Shown here piece after piece: positions 45,318-56,186 of a stretch of DNA of 64,000 nucleotides. Position numbers and translations under genes: made by a program. The notes below the pieces were generated by a model. That model was not told the DNA's origin. It did not search any database and saw only the letters and a program-made list of their open reading frames with translations. The stretch is taken from contig NC_064614.1 of the NCBI RefSeq assembly GCF_023898315.1, forward strand, positions 377,207,348 through 377,271,347, given 5' to 3'. Origin of the DNA: Schistocerca nitens. Taxonomy: Eukaryota > Arthropoda > Insecta > Orthoptera > Acrididae. The number at the start of each line of letters is the position of its first letter. The first letter of the stretch is position 1.

Positions 45318-45828
45318 TGTGGTGTCACCGCCAGACACCACACTTGCTAGGTGGTAGCCTTTAAATCGGCCGCGGTCCGTTAGTATACGTCGGACCCGCG
45401 TGTCGCCACTATCAGTGATTGCAGACCGAGCGCCGCCACATGGCAGGTGTAGTCTGGAGAGACTTCCTAGCACTCGCCCCAGTCGTACAGCCGACTTTGC
45501 TAGCGATGGTGCACTGTCTACATACGCTCTCATTTAGCATTGCCTTCAGCTACGTCATTTGCTACGACCTAGCTAGGCGCCACATTCTTCAAGAATGTAT
45601 TCTGAACAGATAACATTGTGAATCATGTACCGTCAAGAGCGAAGTTCATCATTAATGGATTAAAGTTAAGTATCAAACTAATTACGTCCGCTTTCTGAAT
45701 TCTAATTCCTTGTCATGTTCCAGACCTCATGTCAGTTCTTCCCTCCTCACGCCAGCCTGCGTGAGCTAAAACGCGTGCATTTCGGCCTCCACTAGTAACA
45801 CTGTGTTGGCTCTTCTGCCAACACAACA
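45318..45828. mobile_element. Solo LTR of an LTR retrotransposon
   Basis: The 511-bp unit starts TGTGGTGTCACCGCC and ends CCAACACAACA, with TG...CA ends. A perfect 5-bp duplication, tgata, flanks it (45313-45317 and 45829-45833). There is no internal region, so it probably arose by LTR-LTR recombination. A TTTAAAT box near 45360 and ATTAAAG near 45658 would suit plus orientation, but this is weak. Confidence 0.85.
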
Positions 45829-45833
45829 TGATA

Positions 45834-47024
45834 TAACCCTAACATTATCATGATGTTTCGGATTATGAAAGAGGAACAAGGCGGACAGCATTTTCATGAC
45901 TTTCACTCTGTCAAACCTGCTTTATGTTTTTACTTACGCGGCATGCAGGAACATTGTTGGAAAAAAAATGGTGGAAAAAGGACTCTATTAAACTATGATA
46001 TTGTCCTTTCTTTATCTGTTGAAGTTTTGTTCGAAATAAATGTGAGACTTTTGTTTCGAAATTACCTTCGTGGCTTAGCTGTGAGTTGACACTGACTGAG
46101 GAATGAAACGAACACATCTTACGTTCTGTGATGTTCCTTGGAGAGTTTAGGCTTCGCTGCATTTCAGGTTATGAGACAGCACAAAATCATTAGTAAGTCT
46201 TCAGCACTTCACCGTTCTGTATGGAGCCCTCTGTCGAAGCAACTGGGAGGCACAATGGTGGCGCTGCAGAAGCGCCGGCAGCGGCCAGCGCGGACCCCAG
46301 GGCGCAGCTGCGAAGTCCGCGCTGTGCTCCGGCTCGGCTTACAGCCAGCCCTTATCTAATTCCGAATTCACAAGTCGAAGGTGGCAGCAGGAGTCGGGGC
46401 CTGCCGGGTAGAAAGGTAGGGTGGGGTGGGGCTCACAAAAGTTCAATTAGAGTAAACTTCTAACTCTCGCCAGGCTACAAACTACCAAGAATTAGCATCG
46501 AAGCAAATTACAGAATCCAAACCGGGCGCGTTCGGGGAGAACAACAAGATTGCCCCAGGAGAAGCTGATGTAGTAAGATTTTTCGTCTTCCAGATACGAT
46601 TTAGTGACCGGCGCTAAGTCCCGAGAAGAAAGTGTTTCTCAATGTTTGCCTTTCCCTTAGGAAACTTGGCTTCTAGTTGAATTGTTTCTCAGTGAATGAC
46701 TTCAGGCTGTTTAATGTACAAATTTCACGCAAATGTGGCACAGCTGCAGGGGTGTGAACGTCGACGTTATAGGCAAACAATAATCGCATCTTGGCCATTG
46801 AGGCTAAATACGCAAATCCACTTCTGGGAACTGGAGATTCATCACCGGTGAATTCGAGTACTTTGGTGCATCATATAGCGGGATCGTAGACGGACAAAGA
46901 CAATTATGAAAAATCGAGATTAAACCTGGTAAGATTAACAGCCTGACAAGTAAAGTGCAGCGCGCAGAAGAGGCGAAGGAAACGAAATCAAACTTCACAC
47001 GTTGAGACGGTATGTGACATTATT
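45834..47024. other. Unassigned stretch with a GC-rich patch
   Basis: 46230-46420 is GC-rich (GGCGCTGCAGAAGCGCCGGCAGCGG) in AT-rich surroundings. It includes CAGCCAGCCCTTATCTAATT, a GATA-type site. Open frames across it (73 and 80 codons) have no motif. It may be a regulatory region or an unrecognised repeat. Confidence 0.3.
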
Positions 47025-48314
47025 TCAGTAGTTACAGAATCGAGTCAAATTTGCAAAGTACTTGGTAGTATGAAACCGCTTATGAGTACGACGTAGCATC
47101 CCCTCTGATTTGGGTGCATGCATTAACGCAGTTGCGAAGGGTGTCGTATAGCCTTGTACCCTCTCCTGAGGAAAGCAGGCCCACAATTGTTCTAACTGAT
47201 CCTCCATATTCTGGATACTGCTAGTGGGATGGAGTAAACGTCTGAGTCGTGCCAAACATTTTCTATCCAAGCCAAAATTGGGCATCTTCTAGGTAACGGG
47301 AGTGTCACAGCATCAAACTGACAATTTATAGGGACACGTGTCATGTATGGACAATCATTGTCTTATTGAAAAATGGTACCACTGTACTGCCACATATGAG
47401 TTAACGTTTGAGGAAAGAAGATATCTGTGTGGTACCGTTGTGCCGTGAGAATCCCCTCAATCACTACCAGAAGTGACCTGTACTAGTTCATGCCCGATGG
47501 CTCCCCACACCGCAACACCAGCAGTAACAGCGCTAATCCTCTCCAAAATTCAGGATGAGAGGCATCTCTCCCTAGGTCGCCACCATACTTACTGACCATG
47601 GTCATCCTGGGTAGTTCAGGACCATGATTCACCGCTGAACACAATGTAACGCCATTCACAGAGCAGTCCATGCTCCCCGTCATGGCATCATCACAAACAC
47701 AGCCGTCTGGTAATAACGGCAGCCTACCCATGGAGCGGTAATTCCTTAGTGAGTGCGCTAGGATCCGATCGATGATGCGAGATGACACAGAACATTGATG
47801 GAAGTCCAGCACTTGTCGTCGGATGATAGGAGCAGAAGTGAAGGGGTTTCGATGTGCTTGGTCCACATTAGAACGATCTTACTTTGTGATGATGAGACGT
47901 GGTCGATCGGAACCTTTATGACGGGTATGCCTTCCCTCGCGCTCCCCCGCAGTCCCACAGATTTTCATATTGCTCGATTCGACCAGCCTGCCAGATGAAA
48001 TCCCACCATTAGGTCCCTTTTAAACTCTGACAGGTGCTGATAACGATGTCACACATAAGTACACTTCATCTCAGAGCCCTTCAGAGTTATTACTCAACAA
48101 CTCATGCTGTTCACTTCCCTTACACTCGTTACCAGCCCTGGGAACAGCACTAAGTACGAACCACACTAACATACTATGGTGGCGGTTCTACCTGTCACAG
48201 AGAATTGCAACTCTAATCATTTACAAACCTGATGGTACTGTGTGCATATACGAAGTTATATTTTCATCCGACTGAGGCTCCTAGGTTATTTAACTTTTTT
48301 AGGCGGGCAGTGTA
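47025..48314 (-). mobile_element. Degenerate Tc1-like element
   Basis: The right end TACACTGCCCGCCTAAAAAAG (minus strand, TA at 48313-48314) looks like a Tc1 terminus. Minus-strand pieces are: the DNA-binding region DQAHRNPFTSAPIIRRQVL and SMGRLPLLP (47866-47700), and the C-terminal region ARLRRLLHPTSSIQNMEDQL and EQLWACFPQERVQGY (47255-47120). The catalytic middle is scrambled by indels. The left terminus was not found. Confidence 0.75.
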
Positions 48315-48448
48315 TTAGTCACAAAAGAGATAATAAACATATTGAAAGTTCTACACAAAAAGAGTAACTGTAGAGAAACAACTTTTCTTCGTCTGCGTCT
48401 ATTATGTTTAACATCATTAAAGTCTAATTCCTTAGAGATGTAATCATG

Positions 48449-48645
48449 GTGGCGCACCCATCAACAATCCCAGGAATTTTCACTTGCCTCGTGATGACTG
48501 GGTGTTTGTGTTGTCCTCATCATTTCATTATCATTCATGAAAGTGGCGAGATTGGACTGAACAAAGGTTGGGAATTCGTCCGGGCGCTGATAACCGCACA
48601 GCTGAACGCCCCACAAACCAAACATCATCATCACACACATCCAGA
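48449..48645 (+). repeat. 5'-truncated tRNA-derived SINE (family E)
   Basis: The body GATGACTGGGTGTTTGTGTTGTCCTCATCATTTCATTATCATTCATGAAAGTGGCGAGATTGGACTG to CCCCACAAACCAAACATCATC matches the copy at 49318-49556. The tRNA-like head is not recognisable. Confidence 0.7.
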
Positions 48646-49317
48646 GAACATTTATTGTAGCTCGCCATTCTTTTTAATCATCGAACAAACATACAAATCG
48701 AACTGTTAACCTAATTCGTCAGTAGATTGTATGAACCCTTCTGCCATAGTAAATTTGTGTCCTACACCAGTATTGAAGTTGGGGCGTAGCATTTCGCGTG
48801 CAGTGCTCTTACTTACTGAGTTAACCAGTGACCTCTCTCAACTCTCTGTCATACCTTTTCTTCCGTCAGTTCCTTTCTGCTACCTTCCTCTCTTGATTCG
48901 AATGCCCTCAGGGGACACATCTGCTTCAGCTTAACGTTGGCGTGTGTTTAACACACTTTGCCATTCGGTATCCGTCAGTTCACCACCCCGTTTAGATACA
49001 CACCGTACAGGGTGTCTGGCGAAGGAGGGCACAATTTCTAAGTAAAATATATCAAAAAGTAATATCGATAGCCAAGTGCAAGAAAACTCTGTGTTTATTG
49101 TGGAAGCTCAAAGAATTTTATACAGAAGTTATACGGAATTTTCGAAATAGTAGGAAAAGCTGACAGATGGCGCTGTAATTCCAATACGTAGTGCCTATAA
49201 ATAGTGCGCCGCGGTTCAGAGCAGTTACTTGCATGCACTGCACGTGTGTCACGAAGCAACCAAGCAAGAGCAATTACTTCCACCGTTGAATCCTGAAAGC
49301 ATGCTAGAGTACTGAAG

Positions 49318-49556
49318 CGAGTTTGCAGCTCGTGGTCTAGTGCCTAGCGTTGCTATCTTAGGTTCACGGGGTCCTGGGTTCGATTCCCAGCCGGGTTTGT
49401 GATTTTCTCTGCCTGGGGACTCAGTATTTGTCTCTCCTCATCGTACCACCATCATTTGTGAAAGCAGCTAGATTCCACTGTGTACAGATTGGGAATTTGT
49501 ACGGGCGCTGCTGACTGCGCAGTTGAGCCCCCCACAAACCAAAAATTATCTTCATC
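49318..49556 (+). repeat. tRNA-derived SINE (family E), full length
   Basis: The head GCAGCTCGTGGTCTAGTGCCTAGCG with box B GGTTCGATTCCC is followed by GTGATTTTCTCTGCCTGGGG and ends CCCACAAACCAAAAATTATC. A perfect 9-bp duplication, gtactgaag, flanks it (49309-49317 and 49557-49565). Confidence 0.88.
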
Positions 49557-49677
49557 GTACTGAAGGGAGAGGCTGAAATCATATAATCCACTGATCAACA
49601 TGGTTTTCTGGTAGTGGAATACCACACAGTTCAACGACAACAAGCAGTTTCCAAACTCTGTTTAATGATCCAAAGTG

Positions 49678-49877
49678 GCCTGCCGGAGTGGCCAAGCCGT
49701 TCTAGACGCTACAGTCTGGAACCGCGCGACCGCTACGGTCGCAGGTTCGATTCCTGCGTCGGGCATGGATGTGTGTGATGTCCTTAGGTTAGTTAGGTTT
49801 AAGTAGTTCTAAGTTCTACAGGACTGATGACCTCAGAAGTTAAGTCCGACAGTGCTCAGAGCCGTTTGAACCATTTT
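49678..49877 (+). repeat. tRNA-derived SINE, full length (family A)
   Basis: It begins GCCTGCCGGAGTGGCCAAGCCG. The flanks tgatccaaagtg (49666-49677) and tgatccaaaatg (49878-49889) match at 11 of 12 bases. Confidence 0.9.
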
Positions 49878-50737
49878 TGATCCAAAATGACCCGAAGCGA
49901 AAATTATTCTCAAGCTCTTTAACAAATTCCAAAAGACAGGCACCGTGGCTAAATGACCTTCCGGGGAATGTTGGACCCAGGAAAATGTAGTTCATCCTGA
50001 AAATGTCGCCACGGTTTCTGAATCAACAAAATCTGTCTGAAACATGGCAGCAGAGACTGGTTTGAAGAGTGGCAGCACGCAGAAATTACTGAGAGGAAGC
50101 TTACACATGTTTCCATTCGAAATCCAAAGCCACCATGCCGTACCTGCACGAGCTGTGTGATAGAGGCCTGATTCTGGTAATGATTGAGGTAATGAAGGCT
50201 TTTGATTCTGGTTGCATCTGGTCCACAGATGAAGCACACTTCTACCTCAGTGGATGCTGGGCTCCCGAAAATGCTCATTTGTGTGAAGGAAAACCACTGA
50301 ATTCTCCCAAAGTTACTATTTGTTATGGTATGAAGCATAGGCATTGTTGGCCCTTGTTTCATATGAAAACGGTCGCTAGTGAACGTCAGGTCGCAATTTT
50401 GGAGCAATGTGTCGCCACACAGCTAGCGTTGGATGATCGATCACCCACCGCGTTGTTCATTCAATATGGGTCCACGCCACATCGTACAGAACAAATGTTT
50501 CACTTTTTTATGAATATTTTTGGAATAGAGTCATTGCGTTGGATTATTGCAAATTTACTGACACAAGAACGGACTGGCTTCCATATTCGTCCACTGTGAC
50601 CCCTTGTCACTACTTTCCGTGGGGAACATTGAAAGCTGGAAGACACTGACTAGAGAGTGTACGTGTCCGTATGGTGGAGAAGTGGTAGGCAAGGAAGCGT
50701 CTCTGGAGAAAACGAGGGCCGGGTGGATGGATTTAAT

Positions 50738-50941
50738 TGTTCAAATGGTTCAAATGGCTCTGAGCACTACGCGACTTAACTTCTGAGGTCATCAGTCGCC
50801 TAGAACTTAGAACTAATTAAACCTAACTAACTTAAGGACATCACACACATCCATGCCCGAGGCAGGATTCGAACCTGCGACCGGAGGGGTCGCTCGGCTC
50901 CAGACTGTAGCGCCTAGAACCGCACGTCCACTCAGGCCGGC
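50738..50941 (-). repeat. tRNA-derived SINE, full length (family A)
   Basis: A perfect 12-bp duplication, gatggatttaat, flanks it (50726-50737 and 50942-50953). It splits the C-terminal end of the DD47D-type remnant. Confidence 0.92.
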
Positions 50942-51055
50942 GATGGATTTAATAACCGCGCTGCAGCCGTGGTGCGGGTACATTTTCAGCGCTGCTGCAC
51001 ATGTCGACGGGCTTGTGTTTACTCTACTGAAAAATACAGAAGATAAACAGTGATG

Positions 51056-51416
51056 AATACTTTAACACATGTTCTCCATTGCTACTGACTGTATTTCCTT
51101 TTTCCTTCACGTTGCATATGAATCTCCTTTAGCACGTAGTTAAGGCAACAATCTCCAGGTCGTTGTTTAACACAGCGTCACATCCTATAGTTGCTACTTT
51201 ACGTTATTTCCGAGGATGTGTAAGTATGATAAATCTCAAAAAAAGGCGGTAAATTTTGTTAGGCGCAGTTTCTTTCAATTTATTTAATCATATCGTCCTA
51301 CAGAAACAACTAAGTGATAAGAATTGTACAGTGACAGAACTTTTTCCTTCTGTATGTATGTAACTAAATGTAGATTTAAATAAGAATATTTGATTTAAGG
51401 AATGCCAAAAGTAAGG

Positions 51417-51457
<41 letters not shown>

Positions 51458-51952
51458 TCGCAGACAGAGAAACAGAGAGACACATTAAGAATTTTTATTG
51501 TGACCTATCACCTCAGTATCATAACTCTAGCAATAATACTATTTACAAGTTCCCACTGCCAATTAAATGTTATTTAGTAAGCTAACAGCAACTATGATAT
51601 TAACTGAGTTTAGGGGTTAACAACTACCATGTGTTACAAAACAAAAGAATTTAAATCTTCCACGTTCAGGACGCCAGAGTGTGGCCATCCTAAAGAATAT
51701 CTTTAATGGATCCTTTAGGCACAGAGGATTGTTACCTTGACGTTCGTGATAATTTTGAGATGTGCAGGCATTACAGTTGAACAGGTATGTAACAAACAAA
51801 TGTTGAGAACACAATGGGTGCGGTATTTGTTAAATCCTCGCCAAAAGTATCACAGAAACGAAATGTTAAAGTAGCTTTCGGGGAACATGGACACTGTGAA
51901 ATAGTTGTTAACTGAAATCTTTATCGGTCATTACACAACCGAGCCAACAGCT
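51056..51952. other. Unassigned, with (GT)n microsatellite
   Basis: A (GT)n run lies at 51419-51455. No gene or element is recognised. Confidence 0.5.
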
Positions 51953-52290
51953 TTGCCGCAGCAGTAACACTGCTTCCTGTCAGATCATCCAAGTCAAGCG
52001 CTATGCGATATGGGGCAGGGCTAGCACTTGGATGAGTGACAATCCGGTCTGCCGGGCGATTTTGGCAAGCGTGGTGCACTCAGCCTTTGTGAGGCAAACT
52101 GAGAGGCTACTTGACTGAAAAGTAGCTGCTCTGGTCTCGTAAAGTAACATACGCCCGGGAGAACGGCGTGCTAACAGCATGCGCCTCCATATCTGCATCC
52201 AGTTATGCCTGTGGGCTGAGGATGACACGGCGGCCGGTCGGTGCCGTTGGGCGTTCATGGCCTCTTCTGGCGTACTTTGGTTCTAGTTTT
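51953..52290 (+). repeat. 5S rRNA-derived SINE (SINE3 type)
   Basis: The head CTTCCTGTCAGATCATCCAAGTCAAGC...GGGCTAGCACTTGGATGAGTGAC (51972-52042) resembles the internal promoter region of 5S rRNA (A box AAGTTAAGC and C box TTGGATGGGTGACC). A non-5S body follows, with GGTGCACTCAGCCTTTGTGAGG and GGCTGAGGATGACACGGCGGCCGGTCGG, ending near GGCGTACTTTGGTTCTAG. I found no clear target-site duplication. It is the only non-tRNA SINE seen in the window. Confidence 0.75.
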
Positions 52291-52299
52291 TGTTACCAA

Positions 52300-53180
52300 A
52301 CGGAAACGAAAGTACAGTGGAAATTTTAGATTAACTAAGAAAAACCAACGATAAAATAAAACATTTATGTCAGTGACATATGTAATGGCATTGCTTTTAG
52401 AAACTACTTGGGTACCATTATTGATTATTTTGAAAGAGTAAACCCGTAACTTGCTCTTATCACGCAACGTAGACGAACCACTGGAATCACACCAGCACGA
52501 TGGGAAACGTTGAGCATCAACTGAGAACAACAGTATTTCATGGGTGGTTGCGAGAGGTTACCAGTCTCTGAAGAAGCATGTTGATGAGTGAAAGACACAA
52601 GGATTGCGTCAGCTGCAAAGAATCTGATGACACAAAACATCGAACACATAAAACCGGTCCAATACGTAACTAGACATCACAATAAAAACGTGAATTTCGC
52701 CAACTTCGAAATATATGTTCCAAAACATCCCCCAAACGTAGCATACGAACCAATTCATGGTGGTCACGACTAAAATTAAAATGAGGGGACTAATCAACGG
52801 GACGCAGCACACGGTTGAAGTCACCATCCAGCAGAATGTTCCAATGATTATTACGCAAAATATCAGCGAGATCCTCTGTGGAAAATTTCAAGCGCGCCAC
52901 CATTTGACCCGTGCCAGGCAGTGTGTAAAGCACAACAAGAGTAAGGAAAAAAACACGACCATGAGTCACGCAACCACAATCGAGAAATTCTGTGTCAGTG
53001 ATGGGAACACCATATCTGTCGAATCTTCAGCCGGTACACTTAAAAAGTCTCAAATTCCGCGAGAGAAAAGATGGAAAACAATACTTCCTGCAAGGATACG
53101 ATATTTGCATTAGCATCAGAAATAACTCGATGGAGAGCAGCGAGACGTAACTCAGATTAAATGCAATTACTATTCAAGGT
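52300..53180 (-). mobile_element. LINE fragment: endonuclease domain
   Basis: The minus strand reads WNILLDGDFNRVLRPVD (about 52840-52790), matching the GDFN catalytic block of AP-type endonucleases of non-LTR retrotransposons. It is preceded by FSTEDLADILRNN and followed by LDRFYVFDVL, which fits the conserved R-x-D-x-(I/F)-Y-x-S-type block near the end of the domain. Frame changes and stops occur. The matching RT part is not found downstream. Confidence 0.65.
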
Positions 53181-53845
53181 AACAATGGTGTATGTCTGAG
53201 TCCACTACCAAAGTGGGACAACAGGAAAGTCCATCTAAGCCACATTCTGACCACCACCTCATTTTCGAATCCATAGATGAGTCCGAAGGAGGGGGACTAG
53301 TCCTGCGGCCTGCAGAAACTTCACGCGCGATCCAGTTGGACACGCTGGCCATGAGGCAAAACCGCCTCAGCAGCAGGAATAGTAGGGGGATTAAGATGGA
53401 CAAAGGCAGACAAACTGCTCCGCAATGGGATCTTCTAGAACGCCACACAGTGACAGAAAAATACGCTCAGCAGGCGACAAGAATGAAACAACCTAGGATG
53501 ACCTCAGCTCCGAAAGCCCATATGCCGGTCAATGCGGAAACATGGAGGCGTCGTTGTTTGTCAGATTGCGATAACTGGGACGGTGGCAAAAGTTTCCTGT
53601 AACTAATCATGAATTTTTAGTGAAATTGGCTCCATATTACAGTGGACTTACAGAACATAAAACTAACTTTTAAGGGGCAGAGGGGGAAGGGGAGGGAGGG
53701 AGAGGGGGAGGAGCAACAGAGAGGGAGAGGAATGAGAGGGAGAGAATATCTACAGTGGACTCTCACCCTCTGTCTTACACTCCAAAGATCCCAACGATCC
53801 CTCCAAATCCACTAAAATCAGTTAACCTACTGGTGTAGCCAACGT
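53181..53845. other. Unassigned; possible coding-like segment and GA-rich tract
   Basis: A 136-codon plus frame (53192-53602) is polar and lacks a known motif. A 92-codon minus frame overlaps it. A GGGA/GAGAGG-rich tract lies at 53676-53745. Confidence 0.35.
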
Positions 53846-53849
53846 CATC

Positions 53850-54972
53850 CGCTCGATACAATTTGGAGCCGAAGGCTTTCTCCTGTATTCTTGATGACTG
53901 CATGACACAAAGCTTTACGCCTCGCCTGTGTCCGTCAACACAGGCATTTGGTCTGTTAATGACTACAAACATGTTGCCTTGTCGGACGAGTCTCGTTTCA
54001 AATTGTATCGAGGGACTGACATGCACGGCTATGGAGACAACCTCATGAATCCATGGACCCTGCATGTCAGCAGGGTACTGTTCAAGCTGGTAACAATGAC
54101 TTGCCCAAGTCTGTCTGAATACAGAATGGGCATGGATGGATGCAGGTGAACAGACAGGATGCTTATGTCTGTTTCATCTGTCAGACTCCTATCTAGACAT
54201 ATCATGCGTCCCATATCACGCCAACTGCACACGCCCCACATCATTACAGAGCCTCCACCAGCTTGAACAGTCTCCTGCCGATATGCAGTGTGCATGGGTT
54301 CATGAGGTTTTCTCCATACCCGTACACGTGAATCCTCTCGATACAATTTGAAACAAGACTCAACGGACCAGGCAACATGCTTCCAGTCATGAACAGTTCA
54401 GTGTCTGAGTTGATGGGCCCAGGCGAGGCGTAAAGCTTTGTGTCGTGCAGTCATCAGGGGTACACGAGTGGGGCTTCGGCTCCGATAGCCCATATCGATG
54501 ATGCTTCGTTGAATGGTTCACACGCTGACACTTGTTGGTTCAGCACTGAAATCTGCAGCTATTTGTGGAAGGTATGCAATTATGTCACGTTGAACGAGTC
54601 TCTCCAGTCGTCGTTGGTCCCGTCGTTGCAGGACCTTTTTCCGGCCGCAGAGATGTCGGGGATTTGATGTTTTACACGATTCCTGATATTGACGGTACAC
54701 TCATGAAATGGTCGTACAGGAAAATCTGCACTTCGTCATTACCTCGGAGATGCTGTGCCCCATCGATCGTCTGCCGACTATAACACCATGTTCAAGCTCA
54801 CTTAAATCTTCATAACCTTGCATAGTAGGAGCAGTAACTGATCTAACAACTGCGCCAGACACTTGTTATCTTACGTAGGCGTTACCGACCGCAGCACTGT
54901 ATTCTGCCTGTGTACATATCTCTGTATTTAAATACACGTGCCTATACCAGTTTCTTTGGCGCTTCAGTGTAC
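53850..54972. mobile_element. Rearranged Tc1 pieces in inverted orientation
   Basis: A minus-strand Tc1 copy runs from its terminus GCTTCAGTGTAC (54961-54972) down to about 54095. Minus-strand blocks include QAGGGSVMMWGVCSWRDM and VHLHPSMPILYSD. It abuts a plus-strand piece (about 53866-54092) with VALSDESRFKLYRG. The two share an inverted repeat (53866-54092 against 54264-54485), because both contain the same transposase section around the first catalytic D. A roughly 170-bp spacer separates the arms. Confidence 0.75.
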
Positions 54973-55009
54973 AACATGTACAAGAACCAAGGGGAAGTAA
55001 AGGAATGGA

Positions 55010-55785
55010 AGACCAAGAATCAAGTGTTCCGACTAAAAATTGTGCAAGACAGCAATGTAGTCTTTAGCTTATACTGTCAACCAGTACATCGGAGAAGTGA
55101 TAATCGAAATAAAAGAAACGTTCAGGACAGAAAGGATATGAGTCATGATATCCTTTCACTGATGATATTGCTATCCTCAGTGGAAGTGAAGAAAATTTAG
55201 AGTATCTGCTGAATGGAATGAACGCTTCAATGAGTGTAAATCGAAGAAAGACGAAAGTAATGAGAAGTAGCAGAAATGAGAACAGTGAGAAACTTTAAAC
55301 GCAAGGATTTATGGTCACGAAGAAGACGACGTTAAGGAATTCTGCAACCTAGGCAGCAAAATAACACATAACGAATTGAGCATGAAGGACATCAAAGGAA
55401 GACTAATACTGGCTTAAAGGGCATTCCTGGCTAACAGAAGTCTACTAGTATCACACATGGGCCATAAGTTGTGGAAAACATTTCTGTGAACGTACGGTTG
55501 GAGCACACCATTGTATGTTAGTAAAACATGAACTATTTGAGTACCGTAACAGAAGATAATCGAAGTGTTAAGACGTGGTGCTACAGGCGTCTGTGGAATA
55601 CTAGTTGGATTGGTAAGTTAAGGAAATAGGACTTTCTGCGCAGAATCGGAGAGGTGAGGACATTAGGGAGTAAGTTCTAGTTCTAGAGGGAGCTGTAGAG
55701 GGTAAGAACTGTAGAGGAAGATGGAGATTGAAATATATCCAGCAAGTAATAAACGTCCTACAAGGTCTCCACATCAGAGTTCTTG
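55010..55785 (+). mobile_element. LINE fragment, badly decayed
   Basis: Plus-strand words match the family of 18768-19815 and 28213-28613: GATGATATTGCTATCCTCAGTGG (the DD-I-x-L-S block, 55162-55186), then a section for the helix after the palm. CTTTCTGCGCAGAATCGG, GAGGGAGCTGTAGAGGGTAAG and GTAGAGGAAGATGGAG (55630-55730) match the RRNQLVGQ...GKNxRGRRR-type end. Many indels are present. The 3' end is lost. Confidence 0.6.
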
Positions 55786-55973
55786 CGCACCCGTGCGCCC
55801 CTCCCGTCACATCTTTCTCCATATCACTTTCTTTCCTCGTTCCTGACACCAAGGCCCTGTTCACCCCCACTAAAGTCATCCTTCCATTCCGTACTTCCTA
55901 ATATTTACCATACCATCTACCATCTGTCTACAGATAACACCCAACGGCATATAAAATTTATACCCACTTTCAT

Positions 55974-56174
55974 GCCGGCCGGGGTGGCCGAGCGGTTCTA
56001 GGCGCTACAGTCTGGAACCGCGCGATCGCTACGGTCGCAGGTTCGAATCCTGCCTCGGGCATGGATGTGTATGATGTCCTTAGGTTAGTTAGGTTTAAGT
56101 AGTTCTACGTTATAGCAGACTGATGACCTCAGAAGTTAAGTCCCATTGTGCTAAGAGCCATTTGAACCATTTGA
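55974..56174 (+). repeat. tRNA-derived SINE, full length (family A)
   Basis: It begins GCCGGCCGGGGTGGCCGAGCGG and is one of the best-preserved copies. A perfect 12-bp duplication, acccactttcat, flanks it (55962-55973 and 56175-56186). Confidence 0.93.
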
Positions 56175-56186
56175 ACCCACTTTCAT

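Larger units (their letters stand above)
49008..51055 (+). mobile_element. Decayed DD47D-type element carrying three SINEs
   Basis: The left end TACAGGGTGTCTGGCGAAGG resembles mariner-like termini. Coding remnants on the plus strand are the helix-turn-helix piece LKLFNKFQKTGTV (near 49905-49945), IWSTDEAHFYL (50219-50250), and FIQYGSTPHRT, where the second catalytic D is Y (50457-50490). A C-terminal piece is CGYIFSAAAHVDGLVFTL (50980-51035). SINEs at 49318, 49678 and 50738 interrupt it. The right terminus was not found. It is a relative of the intact gene at 26388-27473. Confidence 0.75.

Noticed and set aside
43174-51455. CRISPR-like or satellite arrays at (TA)n and (GT)n tracts
   Set aside because: They are simple microsatellites without spacer-repeat structure, and the genome is eukaryotic.
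53192-53602. 136-codon frame as a possible LINE ORF1
   Set aside because: It is on the opposite strand to the adjacent LINE endonuclease fragment and lacks CCHC knuckles or a coiled coil.
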